From positions 1 through 64,000 of the forward strand of contig LUGG01000033.1 in NCBI GenBank assembly GCA_001683735.1: a DNA stretch of 64,000 nt, read 5' to 3'. The translations under genes were made by a program, and so were the position numbers. Each line of letters opens with the position of its first letter. Within the stretch, counting starts at the first letter, position 1. This document shows positions 14,654 to 26,061 of this stretch, piece by piece. Under the pieces are notes generated by a model, which was not told the origin of the DNA, did not search any database, and saw nothing but the letters and a program-made list of their open reading frames with translations. The stretch comes from Grifola frondosa (lineage: Eukaryota; Basidiomycota; Agaricomycetes; Polyporales; Grifolaceae).

Positions 14654-14823
14654 GTTAAGTATTGGTAGCTTTACACTGTAGTTGTGTACTGGAGGAGGAA
14701 ATCATAGACATCCTCGGAGCTTGAACCAATCAACTCACATTGCGGACGTAGTAGAGATAAAATAGGCATGTTCTACCCCTTCAGACTGCCCTGCACAGTC
14801 AATACCTGTCACCCGCGATCATA

Positions 14824-14931
14824 ATGTATCCCTCCGAGGACGATGCGATGCTCAGGCTGTTGGAAGTCGTCCAGTCGTATGTTATGCGCCCAGGTCAACA
14901 ACGCAAAGCGATATCAGCCATACAGGCGTGA
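14824..14931 (+). CDS. Possible short ORF or first exon, 35 codons
   Basis: An ATG at 14824 opens a short acidic/helical peptide (MYPSEDDAMLRLLEVVQSYV) ending at 14931. It may be a first exon, but I could not follow it into a convincing second exon. The following 500 bp has open frames on both strands that do not resolve. Confidence 0.2.
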   Translation: MYPSEDDAMLRLLEVVQSYVMRPGQQRKAISAIQA

Positions 14932-15458
14932 GGTGACGATGGATACGCTCGTTAGCGCGGCTTGCCAGGCTGGGGTGGGGCGACTGACAGCGTCAGAGGT
15001 GCGGCAGGAGGGCAAGGAGGGAAGCACACATACCTCGGCAACCAAACAACTTTTCTCTAATCACCTGTCACCATGCTTCAGACATGTACTGGCGACGAGC
15101 CTGAGGCGGACAGATAGTGTAGTTGGGGGAGACACGCGTCTTGCGCCCGGTGTGTCTCGGATCCGGATGTTATACCGGATGACAGAGTTGAGGACTTGCG
15201 CGGGCGACACGTCTGAAGGGCAAACGAAGGGACGGGGAGCATTCGGCACCGTCGTTCTGGGGTATATCTCCGAGTAGGATGCGAAGTTGGCGACGTGCGT
15301 GCGGAGCACTGCCCGCGGATGTGCTCGAACGTCCAAATGTCGGGTCGACGACTGTGTGCGCTAGAATGTCGTGTCTTGGACGCAGAGCGCACATCTGAGG
15401 TTGAACATGTATTTTGATGCCAGGAATTTGCAGCAAAAGACAAAAATCGTTGTAGGGT
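14932..15458. other. Unresolved, open on both strands
   Basis: GC-rich sequence with open frames of 90-145 codons on both strands and no consistent splice signals. A plus-strand GRGAFGTVVLG resembles a kinase glycine loop but ends at a stop five codons later with no kinase domain following. Confidence 0.3.
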
Positions 15459-16027
15459 CCTCGCCAGAAGCGAATCGCGCCAACCAAACGCACCACGGAA
15501 ACGAACGGACGGAATGATTGAGAAAGGACCTGGATGGAGGCAGATTAGTAGCGTACACCCTTATGATTAGTTAGTCAAACCACTCACGATAAATTTGTTG
15601 TAATCCACGCGGTGGTTAATGACAAATTGACGAAGAACTTGGCAGCGCGATCCAAGCTCATGAGCACGATAATGACACAGAACGAGGCGACACACCTTTA
15701 TGCACGTTGGTGCACGCCACTATATTAATCATACCGTCCGCAACAGTCTGGGATGATGAGGGGCAGCAGCAACAGCAGTGGGGAAAGCCAAGAACGAGAT
15801 GAGCAGTGACGGTGAAAATGCCACCTGGAAGCCATGTACCATGTACGTCACCGCTCGACGGGTTGTGCACGCTCACACGCTCGATGGTGATGTTGATAAT
15901 GCCGCCACACCGCATACTTCGACCGCTCGACGGTTTCAGCATGCTCGTGCGATGGTGCAAAACAGGAGATGGCGACGACGTTACCAATCGAATCGCGCCA
16001 GCCAAACAAAATACGACCAAATATAGG
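15459..16027 (-). repeat. Dispersed gene-containing repeat, copy B
   Basis: Second copy of the segment at 4777-5820, limited to its right-hand 580 bp. It has the same conserved intron (about 15534-15592) and the same minus-strand exons (GGIINITIERV; TWLPGGIFTVTAHLVLGF). It differs from the other copies by several substitutions and short indels. It lacks the left part carrying the EENEDKAMEEAL exon. The boundary at about 15459 coincides with the short GAATCGCGCC element present at both ends of the unit. Confidence 0.65.
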
Positions 16028-16090
16028 TCCGAAGAGATTGTGACGAGAACCAAGGTCGATATGAATTAACCATCGACATTATATATCGAG

Positions 16091-17584
16091 TTACATCCTT
16101 TGTATGCCGTGTTGTGCATACATTATAGTAACAAGAACTTCACTCAATCGCGTGAGATTATGCCCGAGACCACGAATCTCTCCTCCAATTTCTACCATTT
16201 CCTGATGTAAAAATACAGCCCACGGAGGCGGAATTTCGGGTTGAGGTGCCACTTGAGGATCATAGCGGACCTCGGTGTCGATGTCATTGGGCTGTCGCCG
16301 GCTGCAGTGTGCTGTGCATCGAGGAATCTAGACTGCTGAGCTGTAAAAGCAGTAGGGCATCCGTGAACCTGGCGATATGGTGTCCTAGCTCTTGGATATC
16401 CTGCTGTCCCACACCGAGCTGATTCCCTTTGGCAGGTTCTGGCTGCAGAGAGGTCAGCATAAACCACCATAGATCACAATGATTGATACATACATCCGCT
16501 CTCGCGTCGCTGTTCACCGGCAGAGTAGTGGATTCAACGCAAGGTTCGAGTACGGGTGCCGAGGTAGTAGGGACCTATAATAGGGTGTCAGTAGCATGAA
16601 CATATATAGTGAATAGAGCTGATTTTCACCGTTTCAGACGAGACCGGTGGATCCCGGTTGCCGGGAGTCGAATCAGAACAGACCGACCCCATAAACTGAG
16701 TGAGGTCAGGATATAAATTATGATCGGAGGAATTGTAAGAAACTGCGTACTGTAGGAATGGTGATCAGTCAATATAATCAATATCGAATTCGATAGGTGC
16801 TTACTGTTTTCCTGAGCGATGGACGTGGAGCCGATTCAACAGACTTAGGATAGGACCCCGGCATGTGCCTCGACGTCCCCGTACTAGACGCAATATGACA
16901 TTGAGGGACCTTTCCGGCTGCCTTCGAACGAGACTTGGGAGCTAGGAATGGTGTCGGACTGCGTTCGGCCTGTTCTCCAATGGGTACGCAAAAATGTAAA
17001 CAATCAGAGACTCAGCAACAGGAATAGGTCTCAAAGAGCTTACATAGCGCTGTTTCTTTGGACTAGTACCATAGTGATCATCCGGATCTTCGTCGTCACT
17101 GCCGTTGACCTCGCGGATGCGTTTCCTATGAATAATTCAGTGAAACTACTAGTCAATAAACAAGCCAAAACAGTAGTATTCAACCTACGAGGGAAGAGGA
17201 TCGAGTTGCTCGTATGTCGTGTGGGGAGAACTAGATGTGATCTTCGCCATGGAATCCGTCAGAGAGGAGATGTCCGTAATATCGCCAAAACCGGTACCAT
17301 GATCTGCTTTGTGCATTAGGGTATACAGTTAAAATTATGGCGCACTGCAATCATATCAACGCACCTTCCCCTAGCCATCGTCCGAGCAAATCGAAGGTTG
17401 AGGAATAAGTTGTTGTCACACTGGGAGGTGGTGCAGGAGTATGCGTAGTAGAGGGCTGTTCTTCATGGCGGTGTCTGGCAGCCTGGTCTACATGATATTC
17501 AGCATGCTAAATTGCCAGTGAGCCTTGGATCGTACCTTTCTGAACCCGTGCCTTGACATATCGAACTTCAATGAATTCGGACAT
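16091..17584 (-). CDS. Hypothetical basic protein, multi-exon, with TATA box
   Basis: Start at ATG 17584 (MSEFIEVRYVKARVQK), stop at 16091-16093 (ends MYAQHGIQRM). Exons in order: the N-terminal segment; HAEYHVDQAARHRHEEQPST and FDLLGRWLGE; DHGTGFGDITDISSLTDSM; KRIREVNGSDDEDPDDHYG then PKKQRY, which looks like a nuclear localisation signal; EQAERSPTPFLAPKSRSKAA; further linkers; and a C-terminal helix (VFLHQEMVEIGGEIRGLGHN). Introns have good GTNNGT...YAG boundaries. The final exon's layout, a helical segment followed by LVTIM, resembles the N-terminal helix of the gene ending at 9119, so the two may be distantly related. Function is unknown. Basic and acidic clusters suggest a nuclear protein. 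Confidence 0.5.
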
Positions 17585-17634
17585 GGCTGCGGACTCGAAC
17601 GAAGAGCAACAAGGAAAAATGGGGAAGGGTCAAA

Positions 17635-17647
17635 CCTTATATATACC
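17635..17647 (-). promoter_or_regulatory. TATA box of the minus-strand gene starting at 17584
   Basis: On the minus strand this reads GGTATATATAAGG, about 52 bases upstream of the start codon and followed by a pyrimidine-rich leader (CTTCCCC, TTTTTCC, CTTGTTGC), a typical fungal core promoter arrangement. Confidence 0.6.
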
Positions 17648-18163
17648 ATCAGAAAGCGGATTCGGCCTCAAGGGTATTGATCCAATGGATTCCATCCGAC
17701 AGCGGAGCAAGCACCGAGACAAGGTCTGAACCTGTTGAACTCGTCAGGTCAGGAAAAATATTGTTGCAATAATGAGATTGCGATTTACCCTGCCAGTAAT
17801 TTGATCATATAGCACGGCCCCGTGTAAGGAGTCGATATGGTAAGGAGCCGATCATGACACGCGCGCAAGTGTGAATTCGCAAAAACACGTTCAGTTTGCC
17901 ACGACACGCGCACGGAAGTACACGGCAGATTTTTAATTGCGACGCGACGTGCCGAGGCTCTCGCAGACCCACTGTTTACGATCAGGACTTCGCTATATAC
18001 GTTGTCGCATCCTAATCAATCACGATGGAAAGGAGGTGCATTCGGCCGATAAACAAATAGCAAATAGTAAGTGTCCTACTACTGCCTAGCGCAGACCGTT
18101 TGCATGCCAAGCGGCTGGGGGTCTCCAAAGTTCAAAAGCGCGCTGCGAAGATGATGCAATGTT
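17648..18163. other. Intergenic region
   Basis: About 500 bp with no supportable gene. It contains the upstream region of the gene starting at 17584 and probably the terminal exon or 3' end of the next minus-strand gene, whose last exon I could not fix. Confidence 0.35.
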
Positions 18164-18860
18164 CAAAATACAGTTGTGAAAAGAAAGAAATATGACTTAC
18201 GAGGAGTGGACACGTCTCTCTCGCGTTTTTTTTCACGGCCTCTATATGTACGTATGGTGGCCTTGGTTACCCAACGAGGACCATCGGGTGACACACGGAG
18301 GACGTATGAATCAAGAGTGGGATGTGGATATCCCTCATCAATAGCAATCCAATCGTATGTCGGGGTGCGGATCCAAATCTGATGTGAAGATTCGTAGGTA
18401 TGCAAAAAAACTCGCCCGGGTGGGCAAAAACAGCCAAGGGGTCGCTAAGGGGCCTTTACCTTCAGAGTGAAACCAAATGATAGTCTCACTCGGCTCCGAA
18501 CAGCATGCTCATGCCTCTCAGCACTACAGTCTGTGTCAACTCTTAAGACAGACAACATATGGTTTGGTGCACACTAGACCCGATGGGCTAACAGGTTGCT
18601 CGGGGGGAGGTGAGGTTGGTGAAGCACCGCCCTGTGGTCTCGGCTGATGGAGAACTTGCGTAGGTTCCCTATTGAGGTCAGTTAGAATTGACGACTGAAT
18701 ATATGATTCTACACTTACACGACAAGTGGCGCTTGGAGATGGCGATGTCTAATGATAACGGAATCGGGGGCAAAGGGACCGCATCATCATTCTCAAGCAG
18801 AAAGGCTGGAAACGGAGAGTCATCAATGTAGAAAGACACGGGGAATTTCGGTTCTATCAT
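18164..18860 (-). CDS. Hypothetical protein, at least three exons, 3' end unresolved
   Basis: Start at ATG 18860 (MIEPKFPVSFYIDDSPFPAF). The first exon runs to a 5' splice site near 18716 (GTAAGT). A Pro-rich exon follows (PQGGASPTSPPPEQPVSPS), and then, after a gap, an exon with a good protein signature (YDWIAIDEGYPHP, SYVLRVSPDGPRWVTKATIR, REKKRERD) ending at another GTAAGT near 18196. The last exon downstream is not resolved. No family is recognised. The Arg/Lys-rich tail suggests nucleic-acid contact or nuclear targeting, but that is weak. Confidence 0.4.
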
Positions 18861-19051
18861 GATGTTCTACAGAAAAGATGACACATGGATTCTGCCTTAA
18901 GTATGTCGCATCGATCGATCAAATATAAACGAGGCACGTACTGACCAAGCGGAGACTAGTGTCACGGCCGCCCGCATCCTGCCTAAGCTGAGAGTAGTCA
19001 GACACATGGGCACTTCGAGGGCCCGCAGCGCACGATACAGATCGCCGACCC

Positions 19052-20058
19052 TGGGGTTCACCGCGGCGATTGACCACGGCGCGCTGGCAAGCAAAGTCAG
19101 ACGATAGGTCGAGAGCAAGCAAGGCCGAACCTACTCATCCATCGCTTGGCTGCTTCAGAATGCTCCTCCATTGTGCGGTATCGGTCAACCTGACCGGCAA
19201 GGGCCTCTTCCATGGCTTTATCTTCGTTTTCTTCGCAAAAATGGATGTCATCTTTGTTCGAGCGCCAGTGGGTTCCGGCCGCGTGATAGATCCATTATCT
19301 CCATGACGGATGAGCGGACAGACGCGAAACGTGTTGACTGGCAGGAAGTGTGCGCTACCCATGAAGGATAAAATGGCTCTACAGGAGATCAGTCAGCACT
19401 CTTAATTACGGACACTGTGACCGTGAGCGACTTACTGGATATAACCGTCCGTGTCAGCGGGCATTGGTCGACCACATATTGATATTTTGATATTGATATG
19501 GACCTCGCCAGCAGCGAATCGCGCCAACCAAACGCGCCACGAAACGAGCGGACGGAATGATTGAGAAAGAACCTGGATGGAGGCAGATTAGTAGCTTGCA
19601 CCCTTATTACGATTAGCTAGTCAAACCACTCACGATAAATTTGTTGTAATCCACACGGTGGTCGGTCATAAATTGAGAAAACTTGGCAGCGCGAGCCAAG
19701 CTCATCAGCACGATAATGACACAGAACGATGGCGACACACCTTTATGCACGTTGGTGCACGCCACTATATTAATCATACCGTCCGCAACAGTCTGGGAAT
19801 GAGGGGCAGCAGCAACAGCAGTGGGGAAAGCCAAGAACGAGATGAGCAGTGACGGTGAAAATGCCACCTGGAAGCCATGTACCACGTACGTCACCCGCTC
19901 GACGGGTTGTGCAGCTCACACGCTCGATGGTGATGTTGATAATGCGCCGCACACCGCATACTTCGACCGCTCGACGGTTTCAGCATGCTCGTGCAACAGA
20001 AGACGCAACACCAAGATATTAGGTCAAATCGCGCCAACCAAACCAAACAGGTCCAAAT
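19052..20058 (-). repeat. Dispersed gene-containing repeat, copy C
   Basis: Third copy. From 19052 it follows copy A almost base for base for about 950 bp, then diverges. Coding hallmarks on the minus strand are the same, including the EENEDKAMEEAL exon and the CTACTAAT-containing intron (about 19571-19631). One segment here keeps the frame where copy A loses it (FMTDHRVDYNKFI reads through). Outside the left border the two copies have unrelated sequence, so the shared unit has a sharp left edge at 4777/19052. Confidence 0.7.
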
Positions 20059-20219
20059 CCCGGCGCCATACCGAACTTCCTCGAACCACAGACGTGTGGA
20101 ATATGTAACACTGGAGCTCCAAGTGGCGATACATTCCCCGGCCGACCTTTGCCGGACGGTCTTAATCGATTTTGATATATTTCTATGAATCCCCAACTCA
20201 GCTCCACTCAACTTTCCCC

Positions 20220-21890
20220 ATGGTAGCAGAACACTATTCTACTGCATACGTGGAGAAGTTCACGTTAACCTCTCACAGTGCATCTGTAAATTGTGTCGCC
20301 TTCTCTCCCGACGGCAAGTACGTTGCCAGCGGAGGTGATGATCATGCCTCATAATCTGGAGTCTGGCGGATGGCTCCCTCATTTACCGATTGCTTTTTCA
20401 GAGTCCAGTGGAATGTTTATTGTGGCATCCTGACATCGCGGATACTGTTGTGGTCGGATGCCAAAGTGGGAGTCTGTTTCAGGTTCATGGCTTTTACCTT
20501 GTGCGTTTGTTACTTGCCTTGGCCCCACCGTAACTCACTCTTCTGCAGATTAACAGCAAAAGACATGCGATACATATCGGAGTCGGCGGTCGCATCTGCT
20601 GCCTAGATTATGATATCACAACCAGGTGTCTAGCTATAGGTATTGGCCAAGAGGTACACAGCATGCACGAGCGCGCTCTCCGTAAGCTCTTTTTACCATT
20701 TTCAAATGTTGCATTATACTCAATCATCTCAGATCAATATGTTGCCGCGATAAAGATGCCTTCTCCACCCAAGCTCAATCAAGACACATCAAATCTTAAT
20801 CAAGGGTCGCGCTGCAGTCGGATTACACTTTCATAACAAGGGAGAAAACCTCATTGTGTCGTACCTATCACACGGTATTGTGTACGGCACTACATCTTCA
20901 CTAGATTCAGTACGGTGATACTCACAGCAACAACAGATGTTGGCATATAGAAGAACGTCTGCAACTGTGGACCATTGTTCCACCAAGTGACACTCCACGC
21001 ATGTACGTTTTACCGACTGTTCGGCGATCTTCGAATTATGCTGATACAGCTGACACCTTAGAGGTTCGTCAGCGTTGAGTCCCGACGGACGTCATATTGT
21101 CGTCTACAATATGGTGGACGGCTTGCATTCATATCTTACTGGGTCATTCAGAAAGCAGACGCCAGGGAGCCACTATAAATTTGACGTTCGTCCTCAATCG
21201 AAGCACGTGTTGCAGGTCGATACCTTCATGGAGGGCAAGCTGTGATTTGTGGTACCACTGCAGGTAACATTTGCATCTGGGATGTTGAATCGCGGGAATA
21301 TTTTCAAATCCTCAGTCACAATGGTGGGTTGAGTGCCCTTCATGCATATTTTAAGCTCATGAACACCACAGATGATGTAATCCATGCCATCGATGTGAGT
21401 ATTCAATATCGTGGAACATATATCCCTCATCCATGTGGCATTAGACATGTCAGCATGGTAGGTATAGCTATATTGGTGCCGCAGCGGCTGAAAAGGGGCA
21501 AGGGACCTATGTGAAGATATGGCGTGCAACAAGTTGTTAGTCTTCGCTTGCTTCTTACTACATAATTTTCTAACCAACCGATAGCCCGCGTACATTGTGA
21601 CAATGATCTGGGCGACGTAGTCGTCGATGCGCTGAATGCCATAGCCGTGAGCCATCAAACCATTGGCACCAATCATTAAATAGACTGATCATGCTCAGTT
21701 CACTCCTCTTTTTCGACAGAAAAAGCGTGTTGGTGGGCTCATTGTGGTATTTTCAATTGCAACCGCTTTTGTTGTGATTATGTGCGGTGCATTTGCCAAA
21801 GGTACATCGATTTCGTGGGGTGCAGTAGTACGATTCGTTGTTCGCTTGGTTCGTCCCCCGTTGCTAACTTATAATCACCAACGATACTGA
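20220..21890 (+). CDS. WD40-repeat protein with C-terminal membrane helix, frameshifted
   Basis: Start at ATG 20220 (MVAEHYSTAYVEKFTLTSH). WD40 blades are clear: VNCVAFSPDGKYVASGGDDH then IIWSLADGSLIYRLLF; LLWHPDIADTVVVGCQSG; ICCLDYDITTRCLAIGIG; ALSPDGRHIVVYNMVDGL; GGQAVICGTTAGNICIWDV; and AEKGQGTYVKIWRATS near the end. The last exon has a hydrophobic helix (GLIVVFSIATAFVVIMCGAF) before the stop at 21888-21890. A beta-propeller followed by a single C-terminal membrane segment is a layout I remember as common and expanded in Agaricomycetes; the role is unknown, probably a scaffold. Several short introns have good sites. A one-base deletion near 20,350 breaks the frame between the first two halves of blade one. 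Confidence 0.75.
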
Positions 21891-22556
21891 GGTTTCAACA
21901 GCTCCTCCGCCTCTGGTTCGTGTTGAGAACTTTTGGCGGTGAACTGTTGAGTGTTGTAGCTGGGATTCATCGTGAGATGGTAGGCATCGAAGGCCGTGTT
22001 CGAGAGTGGATTCTCGAGAGAGTTCGAGCTGAGCTGCGTCAATTTCTTCAAATATGAGAATAGCACTAGCGCATAAGACTGGGCTATTCGATTCTTTCTT
22101 CCTCAAATGTATTTGCTGCAACCTTCAAATAAGTGAGTTCAGTAGAATGAGTGAACCAAGACTGTAGAGAAACTCAACACCATTAGAAGCCGCAACAATA
22201 GGTTCAACGTTGATCACCAAAAGACTGCTTAGGATTTAAAAAATCAATTAAAGATGCGCAAGCTGCATTAATATTCAGACAACTCAGACCAGAAAGAACA
22301 TTCTCCGTGCCTTCATCCTGCTCCTGCTCTTCCGTCACATTCTGTTGTTCCTTCTCCCTCTTTGGCTGCTCATGTCACACATGATCACCCGGTGCACTCA
22401 TCAAACATTCGCGGATAGGTTCGCGTTCGCATTTCGCCGCGCGCTCTACATCACATCTCGTCGGGGCTATTTCGAGTATTTGGATAAGAACTCGCCGCTG
22501 CAAACATCCAGATCACCCAAAAGCGCACGCACAGGCTGGGGTATACAACAAAATAA
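21891..22556. other. Convergent intergenic region
   Basis: Space between the 3' end of the plus-strand WD40 gene and the 3' end of the next minus-strand gene. Only short, overlapping frames; no gene supported. Confidence 0.4.
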
Positions 22557-23866
22557 TCAAGCATGATGCATGACGAGCGTTAAGCGGTCTAGAGGGAATG
22601 CGTACGTGCTCCTAAACAGGCTCGTCAGGCACTCGACAATAGCCTGCACCAGAAGCTTCTGCGGATGTACAGCAAAACTGAGAGAAGTTTGTCAGTAACA
22701 TGCTCAAAGGATAAATACTTCCCAAAGTGGTTGAAGACCACTCACTAAATGTCCAGGAACGGGAGAACGAGAAGCATTGCATAGACGCCTCGAACGGCGG
22801 CAGGGTGGAAACTCTAAGTTTTCAAGCAGGGCGACTGCGTCCGCAGGAATTGGGAACTCATGTACTTTCCGTCCAGCTCGATGATAGGTGTTGTGCAATG
22901 ACGCAATGGTAGGTAGTCAGTATCTGTGAGGTAATCCCCCACGACGCATGGGACCGCAAAGCGGAAGCCCATGTCTCGACGGCAAGGCAAAGGCTCGAGC
23001 AGTCAGTTCCAGGTCGGAGGAACTAGGATATAGAGGTTCTGAATATCTGCAGTCCGATGTCGTTCATGTTATGTGAGTCCGATGTACATGCAACGGTGTC
23101 AGCGATTTACATTGTGTAGCGCGGAGTGGAGGCCTCGTGAAAGATTTGTGGCCAGCAGGCATCGGGCATCTGAGAGTGGACGACGAAAGCCTGAGCTACA
23201 TGCCTGCGTGGAAGAAGATGCCGTGCGACATTGAGGGTCTTACAGGATGGGTGGTCACAGGCACCATTGCTGAGCATGAAGATGGTCCGAAGCGCACTAT
23301 CGATCATGCCCACCGTGTTGTTCACCGCCATCCCCTCCTACTGTCATTGATTCTTTGCCAACTGACACGGTCCACAATACCCATTAACTCAAAGCATTAT
23401 ATGCTTAAGGAGAACAGGCATACCTTCACATAATGACAGAACGCCTGCGGCAACACTCCTCCGCAGAAATTTAGCACGTATTCTTGACGAGTATCCAAAA
23501 GAAATACCCGGTCAACTGTGAGATGTGTAATTTGAGTTATGAGCTCGTGACAGATATGTCCATGACTTACGCATGGTGTATCTACAGGTCCATGTGGCCA
23601 GCCAACTCCAACCTGCGGTCGATATCAACCAGCGATTGCATTCACCGTTTGCTTCAATCCGGGACATTCGTCCGTTGTCGTCAGTGTGGTATGAATGCGG
23701 CTGTCCGAACGACTTTGCTCTCGCCTCCTCCTTTTCTCGCCCTGGAAATTGCACCCGTAATCTGGTAGATATTGAAGTGGTCATCAAACACACTTTCACT
23801 GTGGTCGTCAACAACGATCGGTGCCTCTGGAAACTCGTTGGAGTTATATATGCTGGTATGAGCCAT
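22557..23866 (-). CDS. Lineage-specific hypothetical protein, multi-exon, start 24 bp from the retrotransposon
   Basis: Start at ATG 23866 (MAHTSIYNSNEFPEAPIVVD), stop at 22557-22559 (tail SLFRSTYAFPLDRLTLVMHH). Intervening exons include FDDHFNIYQITGAISRAR, VVRTAAFIPH, QLTGYFFWILVKNT, HVAQAFVVHSQMPDACWPQI and EFPIPADAVALLENLEFPPC. At least five introns have typical boundaries (for example GTAAGTC...CACAG near 23573-23514). The beginning (VVDDHSESVFDDHF), the AFIPH segment and the LAMHHA-like end match an uncharacterised Agaricomycete family I remember. One or two frame changes occur between the first exons. The LTR of the retrotransposon begins 24 bases upstream of the start codon, so the native promoter has been displaced. 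Confidence 0.55.
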
Positions 23867-24076
23867 TTTACATCACGTTTCATCTCCCGCTGTCACGCAC
23901 CAAAAGTGTTTGGTACCTGGACAGGGCAAAATAACACCAATTTTGCGCATCCTATCATTAGCAAGTCACATGACATGGGACATCAACTAGGGACATGATC
24001 ACGTGCTCATACTCATAAATAAAGCACGATACTACTCAGTCGTTCCCAGGCATTCTTATTTCCCTCCGTCACAACC

Positions 24077-24518
24077 ATGCAAACACTTTCTTATGCCCAT
24101 GACACTCAAATTCCTCACTACCTAGTGCAGCGACAATCTCGCAAACATATTCTCACCCTCGATCCGGACCAGGATTACCCCACCCGAGTCTACTTCTCCA
24201 GCCCCTTCGTCTTATGGGACCTAACATCGAGTTCACTGGACGAATCGTCCGTACTCTTCAATTCCAGGAGACCCAGCTCATTGTCGCAGTGGAGCATTAT
24301 ACAGGCAGCAGGAGGTTGCAGTTGGGATTCCCTATTCCAGGTTGGCCATGTTTGAGTGGTTAGAGGCATGGATCATTTGGAACATTGCTCATCGCAGAGG
24401 AATGTTGAAGCCGAATGATGGCATAGTCCAGTTGCCGAAGAAGATGCTACGAGCAGGAGACGCGAGGCTGATGGACGAATTCCTGCTGATCTACATAGGA
24501 CATGGATGGAAAAACTAG
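24077..24518 (+). pseudogene. LTR-encoded ORF, 5' copy, frameshifted twice
   Basis: Same reading frame as the intact 147-codon ORF in the 3' LTR, but broken here by two one-base differences: a C run of four instead of five near 24,204, and a missing C near 24,310 (GGCAGCAGG versus GGCAGCCAGG). The first ATG stays open for only 92 codons. Because the two LTRs are copied from the same template on insertion, the breaks arose after insertion or are consensus errors. Confidence 0.7.
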
Positions 24519-25234
24519 GTTACATGATGATGTACACATTCTTCCCTCTCCCATGATCAGCACTCAGTCTGCATTACTCCAAAAGTCAAGATGTATGCTT
24601 ATGTGAAGGGAGTTACATAAGAAGGATTAGCAGAAGGATCTAGTTGGCCTGAAGAAGACTAATTGTGGAAGGACCCAGATGAGGCCTAGGCAAGCCTACA
24701 GACTCTAAGAATGTCCAGAACACACCAGCTCTTTTCAAAAGTCCAGCACAACCTAGGCTTATTGGAAGAGACCCTCAAATTCAGGGCATACTAGGTTAGG
24801 ACACCATTTTGGAGGCCAAGACAAGCCCAGGCAAGTCCCAGGACCACCTGGACAATAAGCCTAGACCAATATATAGGACACCAGAAAGTTCCAGAATAAT
24901 CTGGCCCTTTCTCAGAAAGCCCAGAGTGACCTAGGTTTATCAAAAGTACCCTCAAATCTGGGGTGTTGACAGTTAAAGACCCCAATTTGCAAGCCCAGAT
25001 GAACCCAGGCCAGTTCCATGACCACCTGGACCACAAGCCCAGACCATCTAGACAAGGCCCAGATATGAAGATCAGGAGGAAAGTAGCAGATATAAATAGA
25101 ACAGAAGGATTTGGTGCAGAAATGAGCTAAGAAAGGAAATCTTGTACTAATTATGTAGTTTTTCGTACTTTTGTAACATACCCTAGAAGGTTCCAGAACC
25201 AAGTGGAATGGAACATTCTAGAATTCCCTCAGGG

Positions 25235-25242
25235 TATAAAAG
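25235..25242 (+). promoter_or_regulatory. TATA box of the 5' LTR
   Basis: TATAAAAG preceded by CAGGG, about 680 bases before the LTR end. Its position suggests U3/R lies near 25,265 and that genomic RNA starts there. The same motif is at 42358-42365 in the 3' LTR. Confidence 0.7.
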
Positions 25243-25923
25243 CAGCTCAAGCTGGCCCTGAGGAGCAATCAATTTAGTGAGCTCTAGAGCCCCCAGAGAT
25301 CTGACTGACCCCTCTGTGCGGATATTTCCTTGGATTGTCAACTGTCCAGACTTGATCTGGAAGCACAAGTCCAAGAAGAGCATCTCAAGGACCCTACAAG
25401 GAGATAGGCTAGGTTGAGTACTCTGCAGTGAAATATTCTCAGTGGCAAAGAAGCGGATCGCGATACCAAAGAAGTACAAGCCTCAGTATCAGCAAGATTG
25501 TATCTTGGACCACTTGACTGTCCAGACACGAGCTCTGGAAGTGCAAATCCAAGCAAGAAGTCTCAAGGACTCTACGACGAAGTAGACTAGGTTGAGCACC
25601 CACAGGAATCAGGATTCAAGGCGATAGCATAGGAAGATAACGGCCACTTGGAACCCCATAATCTGGATCTTCAAAGATCAGAAACCCTCTGATTTCCGAA
25701 CTCGACTGAGCCTCTGACCGGAAAAGTAGGAAACCCCGTCACGCTTGGTGCAATTGGAGTATTTGAAGGTTTTAATTTCACATCACCCCACATTTCAGTT
25801 TTCACTGAAACCCTCGCACACAATTAATCCTTTGTGATAAATTCTGGTCTTGGAATTTATTTCTCACATTGGAACTCTTGACGTAAAACTTGATTTTCAT
25901 CTACCCCATACCTTACAAAGAGT

Positions 25924-25941
25924 TGGAGCCCACGCGAGGGG
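25924..25941 (+). promoter_or_regulatory. Primer-binding site, possibly tRNA-Cys
   Basis: Six bases after the 5' LTR the sequence begins TGGAGCCCACGCGAGGGG. It is complementary to a tRNA 3' end in CCA preceded by U73 and an acceptor strand CGUGGGC. U73 is typical of eukaryotic tRNA-Cys, so that is the likeliest primer. No matching tRNA gene is in this window to test it. Confidence 0.5.
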
Positions 25942-26061
25942 AGTTGAAAGCGATCTTTACAAGAACCCTGAAGTCCATAGGACCGAAATTTGGAGGCAGT
26001 TTTGATCTTTACTGATCCACACTATCACCCAAGCAAGGCCTTATTAGCAAGAGCAAGCAGC

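Larger units (their letters stand above)
23891..25917 (+). repeat. 5' long terminal repeat
   Basis: 2027 bp. It is long for a fungal LTR because U3 (to about 25,260) carries an ORF and two imperfect tandem units of about 174 bp (from about 24,712 and 24,886), upstream of a TATA box at 25235. A second pair of related repeats lies in the downstream part (around 25,340 and 25,515, sharing CTGTCCAGAC and TCTCAAGGACYCTAC). It differs from the 3' LTR by about 14 positions, most within 85 bp just downstream of the TATA box. Confidence 0.95.

Noticed and set aside
15200..15277. Kinase-like glycine loop GRGAFGTVVLG
   Set aside because: The frame ends five codons later, no other kinase motif follows on the plus strand, and the minus strand is equally open.
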